From assembly GCA_947378305.1 (NCBI GenBank), contig CANCJJ010000005.1, positions 62,001 through 126,000 of the forward strand: a stretch of 64,000 nucleotides of DNA, in the 5' to 3' direction. Position numbers and translations under genes: made by a program. Under the pieces are notes generated by a model. It had not been told where the DNA came from. It saw only the letters and a program-made list of their open reading frames with translations, and searched no databases. Source of the DNA: Phenylobacterium aquaticum (GTDB lineage: Bacteria > Pseudomonadota > Alphaproteobacteria > Caulobacterales > Caulobacteraceae). Below, piece after piece: positions 16,717 to 26,542 of this stretch (positions are counted from its first letter, which is position 1; each line of letters opens with the position of its first letter).

Positions 16717-19014
16717 CTAGTTGGCATACAGGGGACCGCCCAATGTGGCGAGGGTCAGACGTATGCTTACAGAATCCGTTTTCCCAAGGCGCCCGACAAC
16801 TGTGTCTTCCCGTCGATAGATGACATCAACCCGGGTGCATTCATCTCGGTAGACTAGGCCCATGTCGCGAATGACCCAGGCGTTTTGCGCGAGATCGCGA
16901 TTGCCATAGGCGGTCAACCCAAGATGCTTCGTCACGAAGACCTCACCGCCAAGATCGATGTTTTCTTTCCTCGAGGTATCCCCGTAAGAGCGTTCAAGGA
17001 GGTAGCGAAAGAATCCTGACCCTGACCGGGTGTATAAATTGGCCCCGGCTTCTGCGCGCTGGATGGTCAGATTATCGGAGTCCAGTCGTGAGCGGGTGAA
17101 GACTGACAGGCCCTTTATGGGTTGCGCATCCGCTGCGACAATCCAGTCCGACGCCTTCTTCGAAAGGCCGCTGGTCGTTGAAAAAATGCTATTTGAGGCT
17201 GCGCGATAGCTACGGCCAACCAAAAGATTTGCGCGCCTGCCATCATCCCAGAGGAAACTGGTGCGGACACCAGCATTTGCGCGCACGCCATCCTCAACCA
17301 AGTCATATCCCGGAAAACGGTTATTCCTGAACAGATTGGATTCGTCGAACTGGAAGATGGTTGAGTCCTCATTGAGATAGATTGGATCGCCTGACCGGGT
17401 TGTCCCGGCCCGGATCTGGGCAATCTTGGGGGACGCCATGACTTGGGCAATGGGCTCAACAACCATGAGAGCATTACTGAGGCGCTTGGCCAGCGGCAGG
17501 GACAGGTCGGTCCCGACAGTCACAATTGCGCGCCCTTGGCTGTCCTGGGATCCCGCAACCCCGTTGAGATCCCCCAGACTGTAGGCGTCGAAGCGGGCAA
17601 AGGCGAAGGGAGTAAGGCGCAGGCCTGTGTCACTGGTAAAAACCCTGTTCCAGTCCCCGGACAGGGTCGCCCGGCGACTATCCAGTCCCGCCACATTGGC
17701 AGTCGTTCCCAGGGCCTGATCCCGGGTCAGGGCGACAGCAGACGCCTGGAGCCGAATTCTCCCACCAAGAACCGGTTGGCCAAGATCCCAACGGCTCTCC
17801 ACCAGGGGCCCAACCATGGGAAATGTGCGATCATTATCGCCTGGCCGAAGCCCCTGAATTGCAAATGCTCCGACCGAGAGCCAGGATTGAGCATCCTGGC
17901 GTGTGGCATAAACCTGAGAGATCAGCCGCCGGTCGTCGGGCACAAAGGGGCCACGGGGCACGTAAACCTCGCCGATCTCATACTTGTCGAAAATGACCTT
18001 GTCGGAGGTCCGCTCGGCCGTGAAACCCCATCGCCAAGCCTCGTTGATGGCAAAGGCGCCTGAGGCCAGGATATAGCTTCGCGCCGTCCGCGTTCCGAAG
18101 GCGTTACCGGCACCATCGAAATCATAGTCGTAGGTCATCCCGCCCCGGGCTTCCAAGGCGCCGGTTTGGAACCGTTGGCGATATTTTACATTAACAAAAG
18201 GGTTAACCTTTGAATTAATTTGAGGAGTTATCGTAATATCTGATGATTTGTTCAGCACCTGGACATAGGGCAGTTGCGCACTGATCCCCCGCCTGCGGGA
18301 CGAGCCCACATTGGGTGTCAGAAAGCCTGACTTTCGCACGGCCTGAGGATCGGGGTGCCAGAATATTGGCATAAACAGCACGGGGAGCCCGTGGATCTTG
18401 ACGACTGCGTTACGATAATAAACGAGCTGATGCTCATGATCTTGAACGATTTTATCAGCTTGTATTGACCAGCTCGGGGTTTTCGATTTTCCATCCGCCG
18501 CGCAGATGTCACAGGGGGTATAGATCGCCTGGTTGAGCTCATTGAGCAACTCTGAGCGGCGAACAACCGAATTTGCGGCGAGCTTGATGCTGTCCTGTCC
18601 CTGAAGGGCAAACTGACGGGCGGCACCGATATTCTGCTTGCTGTCGAGGACGAGATCCTCTGAAAATTCAACGGTTTTATCGCTGTTGATGAGTTGGACC
18701 TTACCGTGGGCCCGGATGATGCTGTTGACCTCATCATAGACCAGCTCATTGGCGCGGATGGTCCGGCCATCATAACGAGCCTCAACGTTTCCCGTCGCCG
18801 TCGTGATCTTGGTCTGGTCATTGCGGACCACCAGATCCGCTTCCAGATATAACTCTCCCGGCTGTAATCCGTCCGGCGAGGGGAGATTGATAGCCGGGGC
18901 GGGATTTGGCCGCGATTCAGCACCCATCGCGACAGCGGGACATGAGGCCAAGACCAATGCAAAGCCCGCGAGGACGTGCAAGAGGGTCGGGAAATGATGT
19001 CCCTTGGCCGTCAT
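16717..19014 (-). CDS. lptD: LPS assembly protein LptD
   Basis: The 765-residue outer-membrane protein has a signal peptide (residues 1-30), an OstA/LptA-like beta-jellyroll at about 50-190 (LYLEADLVVRNDQTKITTATG, ARYDGRTIRANELVYDE) and a C-terminal barrel. Cysteines at YTPCDICAADG and the late RDECTRVDVIYRRED could form the known long-range disulfide. With LptE it inserts lipopolysaccharide into the outer leaflet. surA, whose product folds LptD, lies 72 bases downstream, and lptG and lptF upstream. A GAGGAATTT site precedes the ATG. Confidence 0.96.
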   Translation of the reverse strand: MTAKGHHFPTLLHVLAGFALVLASCPAVAMGAESRPNPAPAINLPSPDGLQPGELYLEADLVVRNDQTKITTATGNVEARYDGRTIRANELVYDEVNSIIRAHGKVQLINSDKTVEFSEDLVLDSKQNIGAARQFALQGQDSIKLAANSVVRRSELLNELNQAIYTPCDICAADGKSKTPSWSIQADKIVQDHEHQLVYYRNAVVKIHGLPVLFMPIFWHPDPQAVRKSGFLTPNVGSSRRRGISAQLPYVQVLNKSSDITITPQINSKVNPFVNVKYRQRFQTGALEARGGMTYDYDFDGAGNAFGTRTARSYILASGAFAINEAWRWGFTAERTSDKVIFDKYEIGEVYVPRGPFVPDDRRLISQVYATRQDAQSWLSVGAFAIQGLRPGDNDRTFPMVGPLVESRWDLGQPVLGGRIRLQASAVALTRDQALGTTANVAGLDSRRATLSGDWNRVFTSDTGLRLTPFAFARFDAYSLGDLNGVAGSQDSQGRAIVTVGTDLSLPLAKRLSNALMVVEPIAQVMASPKIAQIRAGTTRSGDPIYLNEDSTIFQFDESNLFRNNRFPGYDLVEDGVRANAGVRTSFLWDDGRRANLLVGRSYRAASNSIFSTTSGLSKKASDWIVAADAQPIKGLSVFTRSRLDSDNLTIQRAEAGANLYTRSGSGFFRYLLERSYGDTSRKENIDLGGEVFVTKHLGLTAYGNRDLAQNAWVIRDMGLVYRDECTRVDVIYRREDTVVGRLGKTDSVSIRLTLATLGGPLYAN

Positions 19015-19056
19015 AAATTCCTCGGAGTCCGGAGCGGACTGAAGTGGGTCACTGAT

Positions 19057-20160
19057 TCAACTATCTTCAGTGTAGCAGAGCAGTGTCAGTCCGGACAGCA
19101 GGGCGACAAGGGACGGTGCCCAGGCCCCCAGGACGATGGGAATGAAATTTGCGCCAGCAAGGGCGCTTGAAACCTGGTTGAAGAAGAAAATGAGGAAGCC
19201 AATGCCCGCCCCCGCACCCGCCAGGGGGGCCAGCCCGCCGAGTCGGGTGAGCCGGAGGGAAAATGCCGCTGCCAGAATGGCCATGGCGGCAAATAGGACA
19301 GGCGTTGCCAGCAATTGCTGGAACCGCAGCCTGTAGGCCTTGGCGCTGAATCCCGCCAGTTCGGTCTCGGAAATGGCTTTGGGAAGGTTCCAGAAAGACA
19401 CCGCTTCTGTCGATGAAAACCGGTCCATGGCGGCCTCGGAGTCCAGTGTCGACCTCAGGGACAGCGAGTCCGAATGGATGGAGTTTTGCCCTGCGCTTGC
19501 CTCTCGAACATCGGTCAATTGCCAGTGCCCCGGCTCCAGACGTGCCTGTTTGGCTTCCATGCGGCGAGAGAACTGGAGATGGCCTGTGGGGTCCTTGCGA
19601 TAGATGAATAAGGAAACGCCCTTCAACAGCACCGAACCATGGTCATATTCCCGCAGCTTGGCATGAATGACGGTCAGCGACGCATCGTCGCCTTGCCGGA
19701 GCCAGACGTCCTTGGGCACCGTGGACAAGTAGCCTTCGGTCATCCGGGCACGCTCTATTTCGAAGCGCTCAGAAAGGTTGGCGGCAAGGGGATTTGCAAT
19801 CCCCACCACCAGTGCGCCAATGATCAGGGCTGCGCTGGCAGAGGGCAGTATGAAGCTCCAGGCCGAGATGCCAGCCGCTCTCATGGCAATGAGTTCACTC
19901 CGGCGGTTCAGGGCTACATAAGCCCCGATCCCACCGAACAAGAAAACAAAGGGCAGGAGAAGGAGGACCAAGCCAGGGACCTTGAGGGCTGTCAGGTAGA
20001 AGAGCTCTGCGACCCCGGCATCGGAGCGACCTCCAACGGTCTTGGACAATTCTTCAAATTGAATCAGCGTGATCAGGGCCGTTATGACGAGCAAGGCAAC
20101 GCCGACGCCGCTGAGGGTCCGGCTCAGAACATAGCGATCCAGTTGTCCTAAGCGCTTCAT
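19057..20160 (-). CDS. lptG: LPS export permease LptG
   Basis: The 367-residue membrane protein begins MKRLGQLDRYVLSRTLSGVG. Helices are at about 14-34, 55-80 and 100-120, then a large periplasmic beta-jellyroll domain (about 130-265), then three more helices. It is the YjgP/YjgQ family partner of LptF in the LptB2FG ABC transporter that extracts LPS from the inner membrane. The start overlaps the lptF stop. LptB is not encoded in this window. The start was placed by similarity to family N-termini, discarding 32 upstream codons. Confidence 0.94.
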   Translation of the reverse strand: MKRLGQLDRYVLSRTLSGVGVALLVITALITLIQFEELSKTVGGRSDAGVAELFYLTALKVPGLVLLLLPFVFLFGGIGAYVALNRRSELIAMRAAGISAWSFILPSASAALIIGALVVGIANPLAANLSERFEIERARMTEGYLSTVPKDVWLRQGDDASLTVIHAKLREYDHGSVLLKGVSLFIYRKDPTGHLQFSRRMEAKQARLEPGHWQLTDVREASAGQNSIHSDSLSLRSTLDSEAAMDRFSSTEAVSFWNLPKAISETELAGFSAKAYRLRFQQLLATPVLFAAMAILAAAFSLRLTRLGGLAPLAGAGAGIGFLIFFFNQVSSALAGANFIPIVLGAWAPSLVALLSGLTLLCYTEDS

Positions 20161-21302
20161 TAGCCAATTCCCCGAGGGCGAACGGCCGCAGGCTTGCCCA
20201 GGGCCTTGGGGAGGCCGGGGAGGAGACGAATATTGAAGAGTCTTGCCATGGCCCATCCGCCGGCGAGGATCGGCACCAGGTATTGCAAGAGGTTTGCGGC
20301 AGGGGAGCTTTCCGCTGTCGCCTCCATGACGAAACCCAGAATTCTGACAACCGCAGCCAGCCCACCGATGAGGGCAATTCTCTGGCTATAGCCAATCCGG
20401 GAAAAACTTCCGCCAACGATCGCCAGCAGGGCAAAACACATAAAGGTCAGGTTGTAGAGCGGGGTGGCCAGGCGGGCATGGCCTTCAGCCAGCAACTTGC
20501 CGCGATTTTTGCTTTCCCAGTCCTGGGTCAGGTCCGGAAACAACAGTTCATGCAAGTAGCGATCGGAGGGCTTGTAGTGAACCAACTCGCTCGAATTGAC
20601 GTAATGTGAGAGATCAAAAGGGAAGTTGTCGAAGGTCAGATAATTCAGGACGCCGGTGCCTGAGAGGGTCTGGGTCGACCCTTGGTAAAGTTCCAGAATG
20701 GGTTTCCCCTGCCGGGAAACAATTCGTCCTTCCTCAGCAGCGTAGGTCGTTGCACCGCCATCGTCTTTGGATTGATGAATGAAGAGGTTGTGGATCAGGC
20801 CACCGTTGTCGACCTTCTGGGCATAGATTGTCAGACCATCGGCAGGCTGGCTGAACTGACCTTCGCGCACGAGGGTGGCGACCACGTCAGTGCGGACCTC
20901 AAACAGGGTGTCTCGCATGGCTCGAAGGGCTGTGGGCTGGACCCACAGGTTCATGAAGAGCGAGATAATCATCATTACCGTGGCCAGACGTATCGCCGGA
21001 GAAATGACCCGCCAGCGGCTCATCCCCGCCGCAAAACAAACCACAAGCTCCTGATCGACCTGCAAACGGTTCAGCGTCATCAAGCCTGCGACGAGCAAGG
21101 CGATCGGCATGATCATATTGATCAATTGGGGGAGGGCGAGCAGGGTCACCTTCAGGAAGATCGCCGCACTTTGGCCCTGGCTTACAATGATTTCGAGCTG
21201 GCTCAGGGTGGTCGAGAGCAGGGCAAGCAGGGTCGCGGCCACCATGGCAAGCAAGGTGGGAGTGATTAATTGTCGCAGCAGATAGCGGTCAATTAGGCTC
21301 AT
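20160..21302 (-). CDS. lptF: LPS export permease LptF
   Basis: The 380-residue protein begins MSLIDRYLLRQLITPTLLAM. It has six predicted membrane helices around a periplasmic domain (about residues 130-270), as in LptG, and belongs to the YjgP/YjgQ family. Together they form the permease of the LPS export ABC system. First gene of the minus-strand operon running to rsmA. The upstream 69 in-frame codons were rejected because they are unlike any LptF N-terminus and lack a binding site. Confidence 0.94.
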   Translation of the reverse strand: MSLIDRYLLRQLITPTLLAMVAATLLALLSTTLSQLEIIVSQGQSAAIFLKVTLLALPQLINMIMPIALLVAGLMTLNRLQVDQELVVCFAAGMSRWRVISPAIRLATVMMIISLFMNLWVQPTALRAMRDTLFEVRTDVVATLVREGQFSQPADGLTIYAQKVDNGGLIHNLFIHQSKDDGGATTYAAEEGRIVSRQGKPILELYQGSTQTLSGTGVLNYLTFDNFPFDLSHYVNSSELVHYKPSDRYLHELLFPDLTQDWESKNRGKLLAEGHARLATPLYNLTFMCFALLAIVGGSFSRIGYSQRIALIGGLAAVVRILGFVMEATAESSPAANLLQYLVPILAGGWAMARLFNIRLLPGLPKALGKPAAVRPRGIG

Positions 21303-21464
21303 ATCGAAGAAAATAGGTCCTCGCAGGCGATTTGCCGCGCCTGGACAGCGAAGCTGCTCTAAATCATGACCCGTCACGATGCACAACCTTAGCGTCTTAG
21401 TCTGGGGCGATGACGTGGCGATCTTGTGCAATGCGAACTCAATTGAAGGGTCTGAGGAAATTTC

Positions 21465-22919
21465 ATGCTGATCGAATTCGTTGGTGCAGAGTCCGCGCCA
21501 GCCGCTCAAACGGTTCTGGCCATCGTGGTTTTTGAGGGCGAGGCCTCAAGCATCCAGTCGGGGGCTTATGCCAGGGCCGTGGGGGCTAGCCGTTTTACCG
21601 GGGCCAAGGGGCAGAGTCTGGAAGTCGGGAGCTCCGATCTGGTGGATCGCGTCGTCCTGGTCGGGGCTGGCAAGGCAGCTGAGTTCGATGCCATGGCCGC
21701 TGAAAATGTGGCGGCAACGGCCTATGGACTGGTGAAGGCTTGCGGACTGAAGGCTCTAAGGGTCGTCCTGCCAACCGATGCGCCAGAGACGGCCGCTCGG
21801 GCAGCCTTTGGTGTTCGGCTCGCCTCTTACCGCTTCGACAAATATCGGACGAAGGAAGCCGCTGACAAAAAGCCCTCCATCCTTGAGACGGAAATCGTCA
21901 CGGGCCATGCCGATGCTGCCCGGGCTGAGTTTGTCGATCTGGCCGCCCTGGCAGACGCGGTTGCCTTTTCCAGGGACCTGACCTCAGAGCCTCCGAATGT
22001 GCTCTATCCGGCGGAATTTGCCCGCCGCGTAAAGGCCCTTGAGGCCTTGGGACTGGAGGTCGAAATCCTCGGCGAAGCAGACATGCAGAAGCTTGGAATG
22101 GGCTCTCTGCTGGGTGTCGGACAGGGGAGCATTCGCGAAAGCCAGCTGGCTATTATCAAGTGGAATGGTGCAGCGGACCCTGCAGCGCAACCGGTCGCCT
22201 TTGTGGGCAAGGGGGTCTGCTTTGATACAGGCGGGATCAGTCTCAAACCGGCTGACGGCATGGAAGACATGAAGTGGGATATGGGCGGGGCGTCCGCCGT
22301 GGCTGGCCTCATGCACGTTCTGGCTGGACGCAAGGCAAAGGTGAATGCGGTCGGTATTCTGGGGCTGGTGGAAAACATGCCCGACGGCAATGCCCAGCGT
22401 CCTGGGGACGTGGTGACCTCCATGTCGGGGCAAACGATTGAAATCATTAATACAGATGCCGAGGGTCGTCTCGTTCTCGCAGACGCGGTCTGGTATTGTC
22501 AGGACCGTTTCAAGCCGAAGTTCATGGTGGATCTCGCAACCCTTACGGGGGCCATTATCATTTCTCTCGGGAATGACTATGCGGGCCTGTTTAGCAATAA
22601 CGACGCTCTGGCGGACAATCTGCTCCTGGCCTCCAAGGCTGAGGGCGAGCCGCTCTGGCGCATGCCGCTGCCGGCCCAGTACGACAAGAATATCGACAGC
22701 AGTATTGCCGACATGAAGAACACCGGGGGCCGCCCGGGTGGGTCGATCACGGCTGCGCTCTTCATTCAACGCTTCGTCAACAAGCTGCCCTGGGCCCACC
22801 TGGATATCGCCTCGACCGCCTGGAAAAAGCCCTCTTCCGTGCCGACGATTCCGGACGGGGCCACAGGCTTTGGGGTTCGCCTGTTGAACCGTATGGTGGC
22901 GGAAAAGTACGAAGACTGA
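21465..22919 (+). CDS. pepA: Leucyl aminopeptidase
   Basis: The 484-residue M17 metallopeptidase carries VGKGVCFDTGGISLKP, MEDMKWDMGGASAVAG and the signature NTDAEGRLVLADAVWY; the two-zinc ligands (Lys, Asp, Asp, Asp, Glu) are all present. It removes N-terminal residues from peptides and forms hexamers; in E. coli the same protein also binds DNA at Xer sites. The N-terminal macro-like domain (residues 1-150) is divergent. GAGGAAATTT precedes the ATG. It diverges from lptF with a 160-base promoter region. Confidence 0.95.
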   Translation: MLIEFVGAESAPAAQTVLAIVVFEGEASSIQSGAYARAVGASRFTGAKGQSLEVGSSDLVDRVVLVGAGKAAEFDAMAAENVAATAYGLVKACGLKALRVVLPTDAPETAARAAFGVRLASYRFDKYRTKEAADKKPSILETEIVTGHADAARAEFVDLAALADAVAFSRDLTSEPPNVLYPAEFARRVKALEALGLEVEILGEADMQKLGMGSLLGVGQGSIRESQLAIIKWNGAADPAAQPVAFVGKGVCFDTGGISLKPADGMEDMKWDMGGASAVAGLMHVLAGRKAKVNAVGILGLVENMPDGNAQRPGDVVTSMSGQTIEIINTDAEGRLVLADAVWYCQDRFKPKFMVDLATLTGAIIISLGNDYAGLFSNNDALADNLLLASKAEGEPLWRMPLPAQYDKNIDSSIADMKNTGGRPGGSITAALFIQRFVNKLPWAHLDIASTAWKKPSSVPTIPDGATGFGVRLLNRMVAEKYED

Positions 22920-22921
22920 TC

Positions 22922-23608
22922 GTGCACTGGGTTCTGCTGCATAGCCCATTGACGGGGCCTGCTGTCTGGCAAGGCGTCGCCCTTGAGGCAAGGGAGCGGG
23001 GTATAACGGTTGATGTGCCCAGATTGCCAGACCTCTTTGCGGTCGCGCCCCCCTATTATGCTGAGCTGGGAGCAGTGGTCGCCCGCCAGGTGACCTCTGA
23101 CCTCGGCATAACCCTAGTCGTTCATTCCTCGGCGGGATCGCTGGTACCGATGGTGGGGGCGACCTTGGGGTGGCAGTTGGCCAATGTCATCTATGCCGAT
23201 GCCATCCTTCCCCATCCGGGCCGAAGCTGGTTTTCGACCGTCGGGACCGAGCTTGCCGAGACACTGAGGGGAGGGCTTGCCAATGAGGCTGTCCCCGCCT
23301 GGTCGGATTGGTTTGTCGAAGGGGCCCTGGCTGGACTGATTGACGACCCGGATCTCGCCGCCGAATTCCAGGCCGAACTTTCGCCAACTCCCCGGGCATT
23401 TTTGGATCAGATCGCCCCGGATCTGGAACTGAAACCCCACACCGGGTGGTCCTATCTCCGCCTGTCGGACATCTATGAGCGGGAAGCCCAATATGCCAGG
23501 AAGCAAGGTCGCCCTACCTTGCGGCTTGACCTGCATCATCTGGCCGCAATGACCCATGTCTCAGCCGTCACCAGCGCCTTGATCAACCTCGACCGGGGGC
23601 GTCCATGA
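22922..23608 (+). CDS. Alpha/beta-hydrolase fold protein
   Basis: The 228-residue protein has an alpha/beta-hydrolase outline: HWVLLHSPLTGPAVWQG at the oxyanion region, LVVHSSAGSLVPMVGA with the probable nucleophile serine, and HHLAAMTHVSAV with the late histidine. The nucleophile elbow is HSSAG rather than the usual GxSxG, so activity should be verified. It starts at a GTG two bases after pepA and ends overlapping holC by four bases, so it is in the pepA-holC operon. Substrate unknown. Confidence 0.75.
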   Translation: MHWVLLHSPLTGPAVWQGVALEARERGITVDVPRLPDLFAVAPPYYAELGAVVARQVTSDLGITLVVHSSAGSLVPMVGATLGWQLANVIYADAILPHPGRSWFSTVGTELAETLRGGLANEAVPAWSDWFVEGALAGLIDDPDLAAEFQAELSPTPRAFLDQIAPDLELKPHTGWSYLRLSDIYEREAQYARKQGRPTLRLDLHHLAAMTHVSAVTSALINLDRGRP

Positions 23609-24057
23609 CCGCCTGTGAAGTCTGGTTCTATCAGATGGAGGATGATCGCCTGGACAAGGTGCTTCCGAGCCTGCTGGAAAAGACCCTCGCGCGCGGATGG
23701 AAGGCCCTGGTCTGTTCCCCGATGGCCAAGCGACTGGAAGAGTTGGATGACCATCTCTGGATGTACCGGAAAGAGGCCTTTCTGCCCCACGCCCTTTCCA
23801 CAGCCCCTGGTGCCGAAAATCAGACTGTTTTGCTCAGTGGATCGCCGGACAACCTGAACCGTGCCGATGCCCTTTTTCTGCTGGATGGGGCAGATCTGCC
23901 CGAACTGGAAGGCTATGCGCGGTGCATCATTCTCTTCAATGGCAGGGCAGAGGACTCGCGTAATCGGGCCCGGCAGCAATGGGCGCAGTTGAAGACCAGC
24001 GGGCTTTCCCGAAGTCATTGGACCCAGACAGGCGGCCGTTGGGAGAAGCAGGCATGA
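23605..24057 (+). CDS. holC: DNA polymerase III chi subunit
   Basis: The 150-residue protein resembles HolC: WFYQMEDDRLDKVLPSLLEKTLARGWKALV near residues 7-36, then WMYRKEAFLPHA, NQTVLLSG and ADALFLLDGADLP. Chi links the clamp loader to single-stranded DNA-binding protein at the replication fork. The core matches; the psi partner is usually absent in alphaproteobacteria. The start overlaps the preceding gene (ATGA). pepA-holC adjacency is well known. Confidence 0.92.
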   Translation: MTACEVWFYQMEDDRLDKVLPSLLEKTLARGWKALVCSPMAKRLEELDDHLWMYRKEAFLPHALSTAPGAENQTVLLSGSPDNLNRADALFLLDGADLPELEGYARCIILFNGRAEDSRNRARQQWAQLKTSGLSRSHWTQTGGRWEKQA

Positions 24058-24404
24058 GGCTATCATCTCTTGCCGCCATGGTCTTTATCGTTCTGGCGAC
24101 CGGGTGTGCAGGGCCAAGTCTACCTCGCTCGAAACCGGTTGTCGTCGCAGCGACGGTCCTGTCACCCGCCCCTGAAAAAATACCTGAAAGCACCAAAGTC
24201 CTGCCTCCTCGGGATCATTGCCGGGCGGCAGACCTGCAATATCTCATTGGCCAGCCCCGCACAGAGATCCCGGTACCTGTCGACATGACCCTGCAGCGGG
24301 TCCTCTGCGCGACCTGCACCCCAGGATCAGACATCAATTCTCGGCGGCTGAATTTCTACGTGGATATGGAAACGGGCAGGATCGTGAAGATCGCCTGCGG
24401 TTAA
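24054..24404 (+). CDS. Lipoprotein resembling peptidase inhibitor family I78
   Basis: The 116-residue protein starts MRLSSLAAMVFIVLATGC, with a lipobox ATGC and lipid cysteine at residue 18. After a Pro/Lys-rich linker, the last 65 residues follow the I78 pattern: CRAADLQYLIGQP near 56-68, RVLCATCTPGSDINSRRLN, and a FYVDMETGRIVKIACG ending with the second conserved cysteine. I78 proteins inhibit serine proteases, and related lipoproteins are common in alphaproteobacteria. It starts inside the holC stop (ATGA) and overlaps the convergent ABC-F gene by four bases. Confidence 0.7.
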   Translation: MRLSSLAAMVFIVLATGCAGPSLPRSKPVVVAATVLSPAPEKIPESTKVLPPRDHCRAADLQYLIGQPRTEIPVPVDMTLQRVLCATCTPGSDINSRRLNFYVDMETGRIVKIACG

Positions 24405-26293
24405 ACCAGTCCGCCATCGACCTTTAGGGTCTCGTAGGCTTCCACAGCCGCCATCCATTCCAGTTCCGCAGCCTCGAGTTGGGCCTGGGCTTTTTCCCTC
24501 TGCCGACCCAGTTCCCCCGCCTTGGCGGGATTTTGGCTGAAGGTCTTGGGATCGGTAAGTTCGTTATCCAGGGCGACAACAGCGGCCGTTGCGCGGGCGA
24601 GTGCAGCTTCTGCGGCTTCGGCGCGGCGTCGTGCAGAGCCTGTCGGCACCTTGGCCTTGATGGCGACGGGTTTTGGCGGCGGCGGGGGTGGGGCCTCCTT
24701 CACCTGGCTTGGACCGCGAGCAGCAACCCTCGCCCGGTCGATCACGAGCTTTGCATAATCATCCATGTCGCCCTCGAAGGGGACGATGGTGCCGTCTGCG
24801 GCAAACCAGAGCCGGTCCGCAACCAGTTCCATGAGCGACCGGTCGTGGGTAATCAGGATCACCGCACCTTGATAGTCGTTCAGAGCGTCCAGAAGGGCCC
24901 GGCGACTATCAATGTCGAGGTGGTTGGTCGGCTCGTCGAGGATCAGGAGGTGAGGGGCCTCCATGGCGACCAGATTGAGCAGGAGGCGGGCGCGTTCGCC
25001 CCCCGAAAGGTTAGCGACGGTTGTTTCAACCTTCTGGAAGGTAATCCCCCACTGGGCAAGTCGCGAGCGGCGGCTGGCCTCGCTGGCCTCTGGCAGGGCG
25101 CGCCGAATGATTTCCAGTGGTGTGTCGGCGGGATCAAGAGCCTCGATTTGGTGCTGGTGGAACCAGCCCACCTTTAGCCGGCGATCTCGACGCAAGTCCC
25201 CGGATTGGACCTCAAGGGCCCCGGCGATCAGTTTCGCAAACGTGGACTTGCCTGCCCCGTTGACCCCCAGCAGACCGATGCGGTCCTCCAGGTCCAGGCG
25301 GAGGTTCAGGCCCTTCAGGATCGGCTTGCCGTCATCATAGCCAACAGACGCCCCTTCCAGCCGGATGAGGGGCGGGGGCAGAGGCTTTTCCGGGGAGGGC
25401 AGAACGAAGGGGGCTGTGCTTTCCATCGCCACCGCCGAAATGGGTGGCAACTTGGCGATCATCTTAAGTCTGGACTGGGCCTGGGCAGCCTTGGAGGCTG
25501 TGGCCCTGAACCTGTCGACGAAGGCCTGAAGGTGGGCTCGCTGGAATTCCACCTTGGCTCGGGTGGATTCTTGCAGGCGGGCGCGCTCTTCCCTCTGCCG
25601 CTCGAAATTTTCATAGGCCCCGGGATAGAGATCCAGCTTCCCGTCATGCAAATGCAGGATGTGGTCGACGGAATTATTCAGAATTTCGCGGTCGTGGCTG
25701 ATGATGATGGCGGTGTTCGGATACTTTTTCAGCCTCGCCTCAAGCCAGAGTGCGCCTTCAAGGTCGAGATAGTTGGTCGGCTCATCCAGGAGGAGAAGGT
25801 CCGGTTCGGCAAACAGGGCCGCGGCCAGGGCGACCCGCATCCGCCAGCCGCCAGAAAACTCTGACATGGGGCGGCTCAGGTCGGCGTGTGTGAAACCCAG
25901 ACCTGAGAGGATTTCAGCGGCTCGACTGGGCGCCCTGTCGGCCCCGATCTCGCCCAGACGGGCATAGATATCGCCCAGGTGTTCAGGATCAGCGGTTTCC
26001 AGCGAGGCCATGAGGCTTTCGCGCTCTTCATCCGCTGCCAGCACCGTGTCCAAGAGGGATACCGGGGTTGCAGGATGTTCCTGATCAACAGAGGCGACGC
26101 GCGCGCTCTTCGGGTAGCTGATCTCCCCGTCTCCGGACTGAAGCTGATTGAGGATCAGCTTGAACAGGGTGGATTTTCCGACCCCATTACGGCCGACGAG
26201 GCCAACCTTGGCGGAGACGGGCAAGCTGACGGTGGCGTGGTCAAAGAACCGCCGCCCCCAGCTGTCGAAGGTAAGATCATTGATTTGTAACAT
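24401..26293 (-). CDS. ABC-F family ATPase
   Basis: The 630-residue protein has two ABC ATPase domains and no membrane segments. Domain one (about 1-240) has Walker A GRNGVGKST, signature EFSGGWRMRVALAAAL and LLLLDEPTNYLDLEG; domain two (about 320-535) has GVNGAGKST, LSGGERARLLLN and LLILDEPTNHLDIDS. A linker with ERQREERARLQESTRAK separates them, and a C-terminal helical segment (about 560-625) is present. ABC-F proteins act on the ribosome, here closest to Uup/YheS; the precise member is not resolved. Start at 26293 fits the domain beginning MLQINDLTFD. Confidence 0.93.
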   Translation of the reverse strand: MLQINDLTFDSWGRRFFDHATVSLPVSAKVGLVGRNGVGKSTLFKLILNQLQSGDGEISYPKSARVASVDQEHPATPVSLLDTVLAADEERESLMASLETADPEHLGDIYARLGEIGADRAPSRAAEILSGLGFTHADLSRPMSEFSGGWRMRVALAAALFAEPDLLLLDEPTNYLDLEGALWLEARLKKYPNTAIIISHDREILNNSVDHILHLHDGKLDLYPGAYENFERQREERARLQESTRAKVEFQRAHLQAFVDRFRATASKAAQAQSRLKMIAKLPPISAVAMESTAPFVLPSPEKPLPPPLIRLEGASVGYDDGKPILKGLNLRLDLEDRIGLLGVNGAGKSTFAKLIAGALEVQSGDLRRDRRLKVGWFHQHQIEALDPADTPLEIIRRALPEASEASRRSRLAQWGITFQKVETTVANLSGGERARLLLNLVAMEAPHLLILDEPTNHLDIDSRRALLDALNDYQGAVILITHDRSLMELVADRLWFAADGTIVPFEGDMDDYAKLVIDRARVAARGPSQVKEAPPPPPPKPVAIKAKVPTGSARRRAEAAEAALARATAAVVALDNELTDPKTFSQNPAKAGELGRQREKAQAQLEAAELEWMAAVEAYETLKVDGGLV

Positions 26294-26459
26294 TGAGGGC
26301 CGAGCCTGTAGCAGAGCTTGGATGCTGCGTCGCGAGATGATTTCCTCGGAAACCGGCTTTCGGGAGTTATCCAGCCGCAGAACGGTATCGTCTCGATGGC
26401 TCGCGGGTCTGTCGAGGCCCGCCCGACTGACCATTTTGTCTGGAAAAGAGACCGGTGAG

Positions 26460-26488
26460 TTGGCGTGGTGGCTTCTGCCGGTTATAAG
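26460..26488 (+). promoter_or_regulatory. Candidate sigma-70 type promoter of ndk
   Basis: TTGGCG (26460-26465) and TATAAG (26483-26488) are separated by 17 bases, an ideal spacing, about 55 bases upstream of the ndk start. Confidence 0.55.
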
Positions 26489-26542
26489 CCCGCCACTGCG
26501 TGGACCTGCCGCGCCCATTTACCAGAAAAAGCTGTTGAACCC

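Noticed and set aside
21984..22991. A 335-codon open frame antisense to pepA
   Set aside because: It mirrors the conserved pepA reading frame, with a composition typical of shadow frames and no ribosome-binding site.
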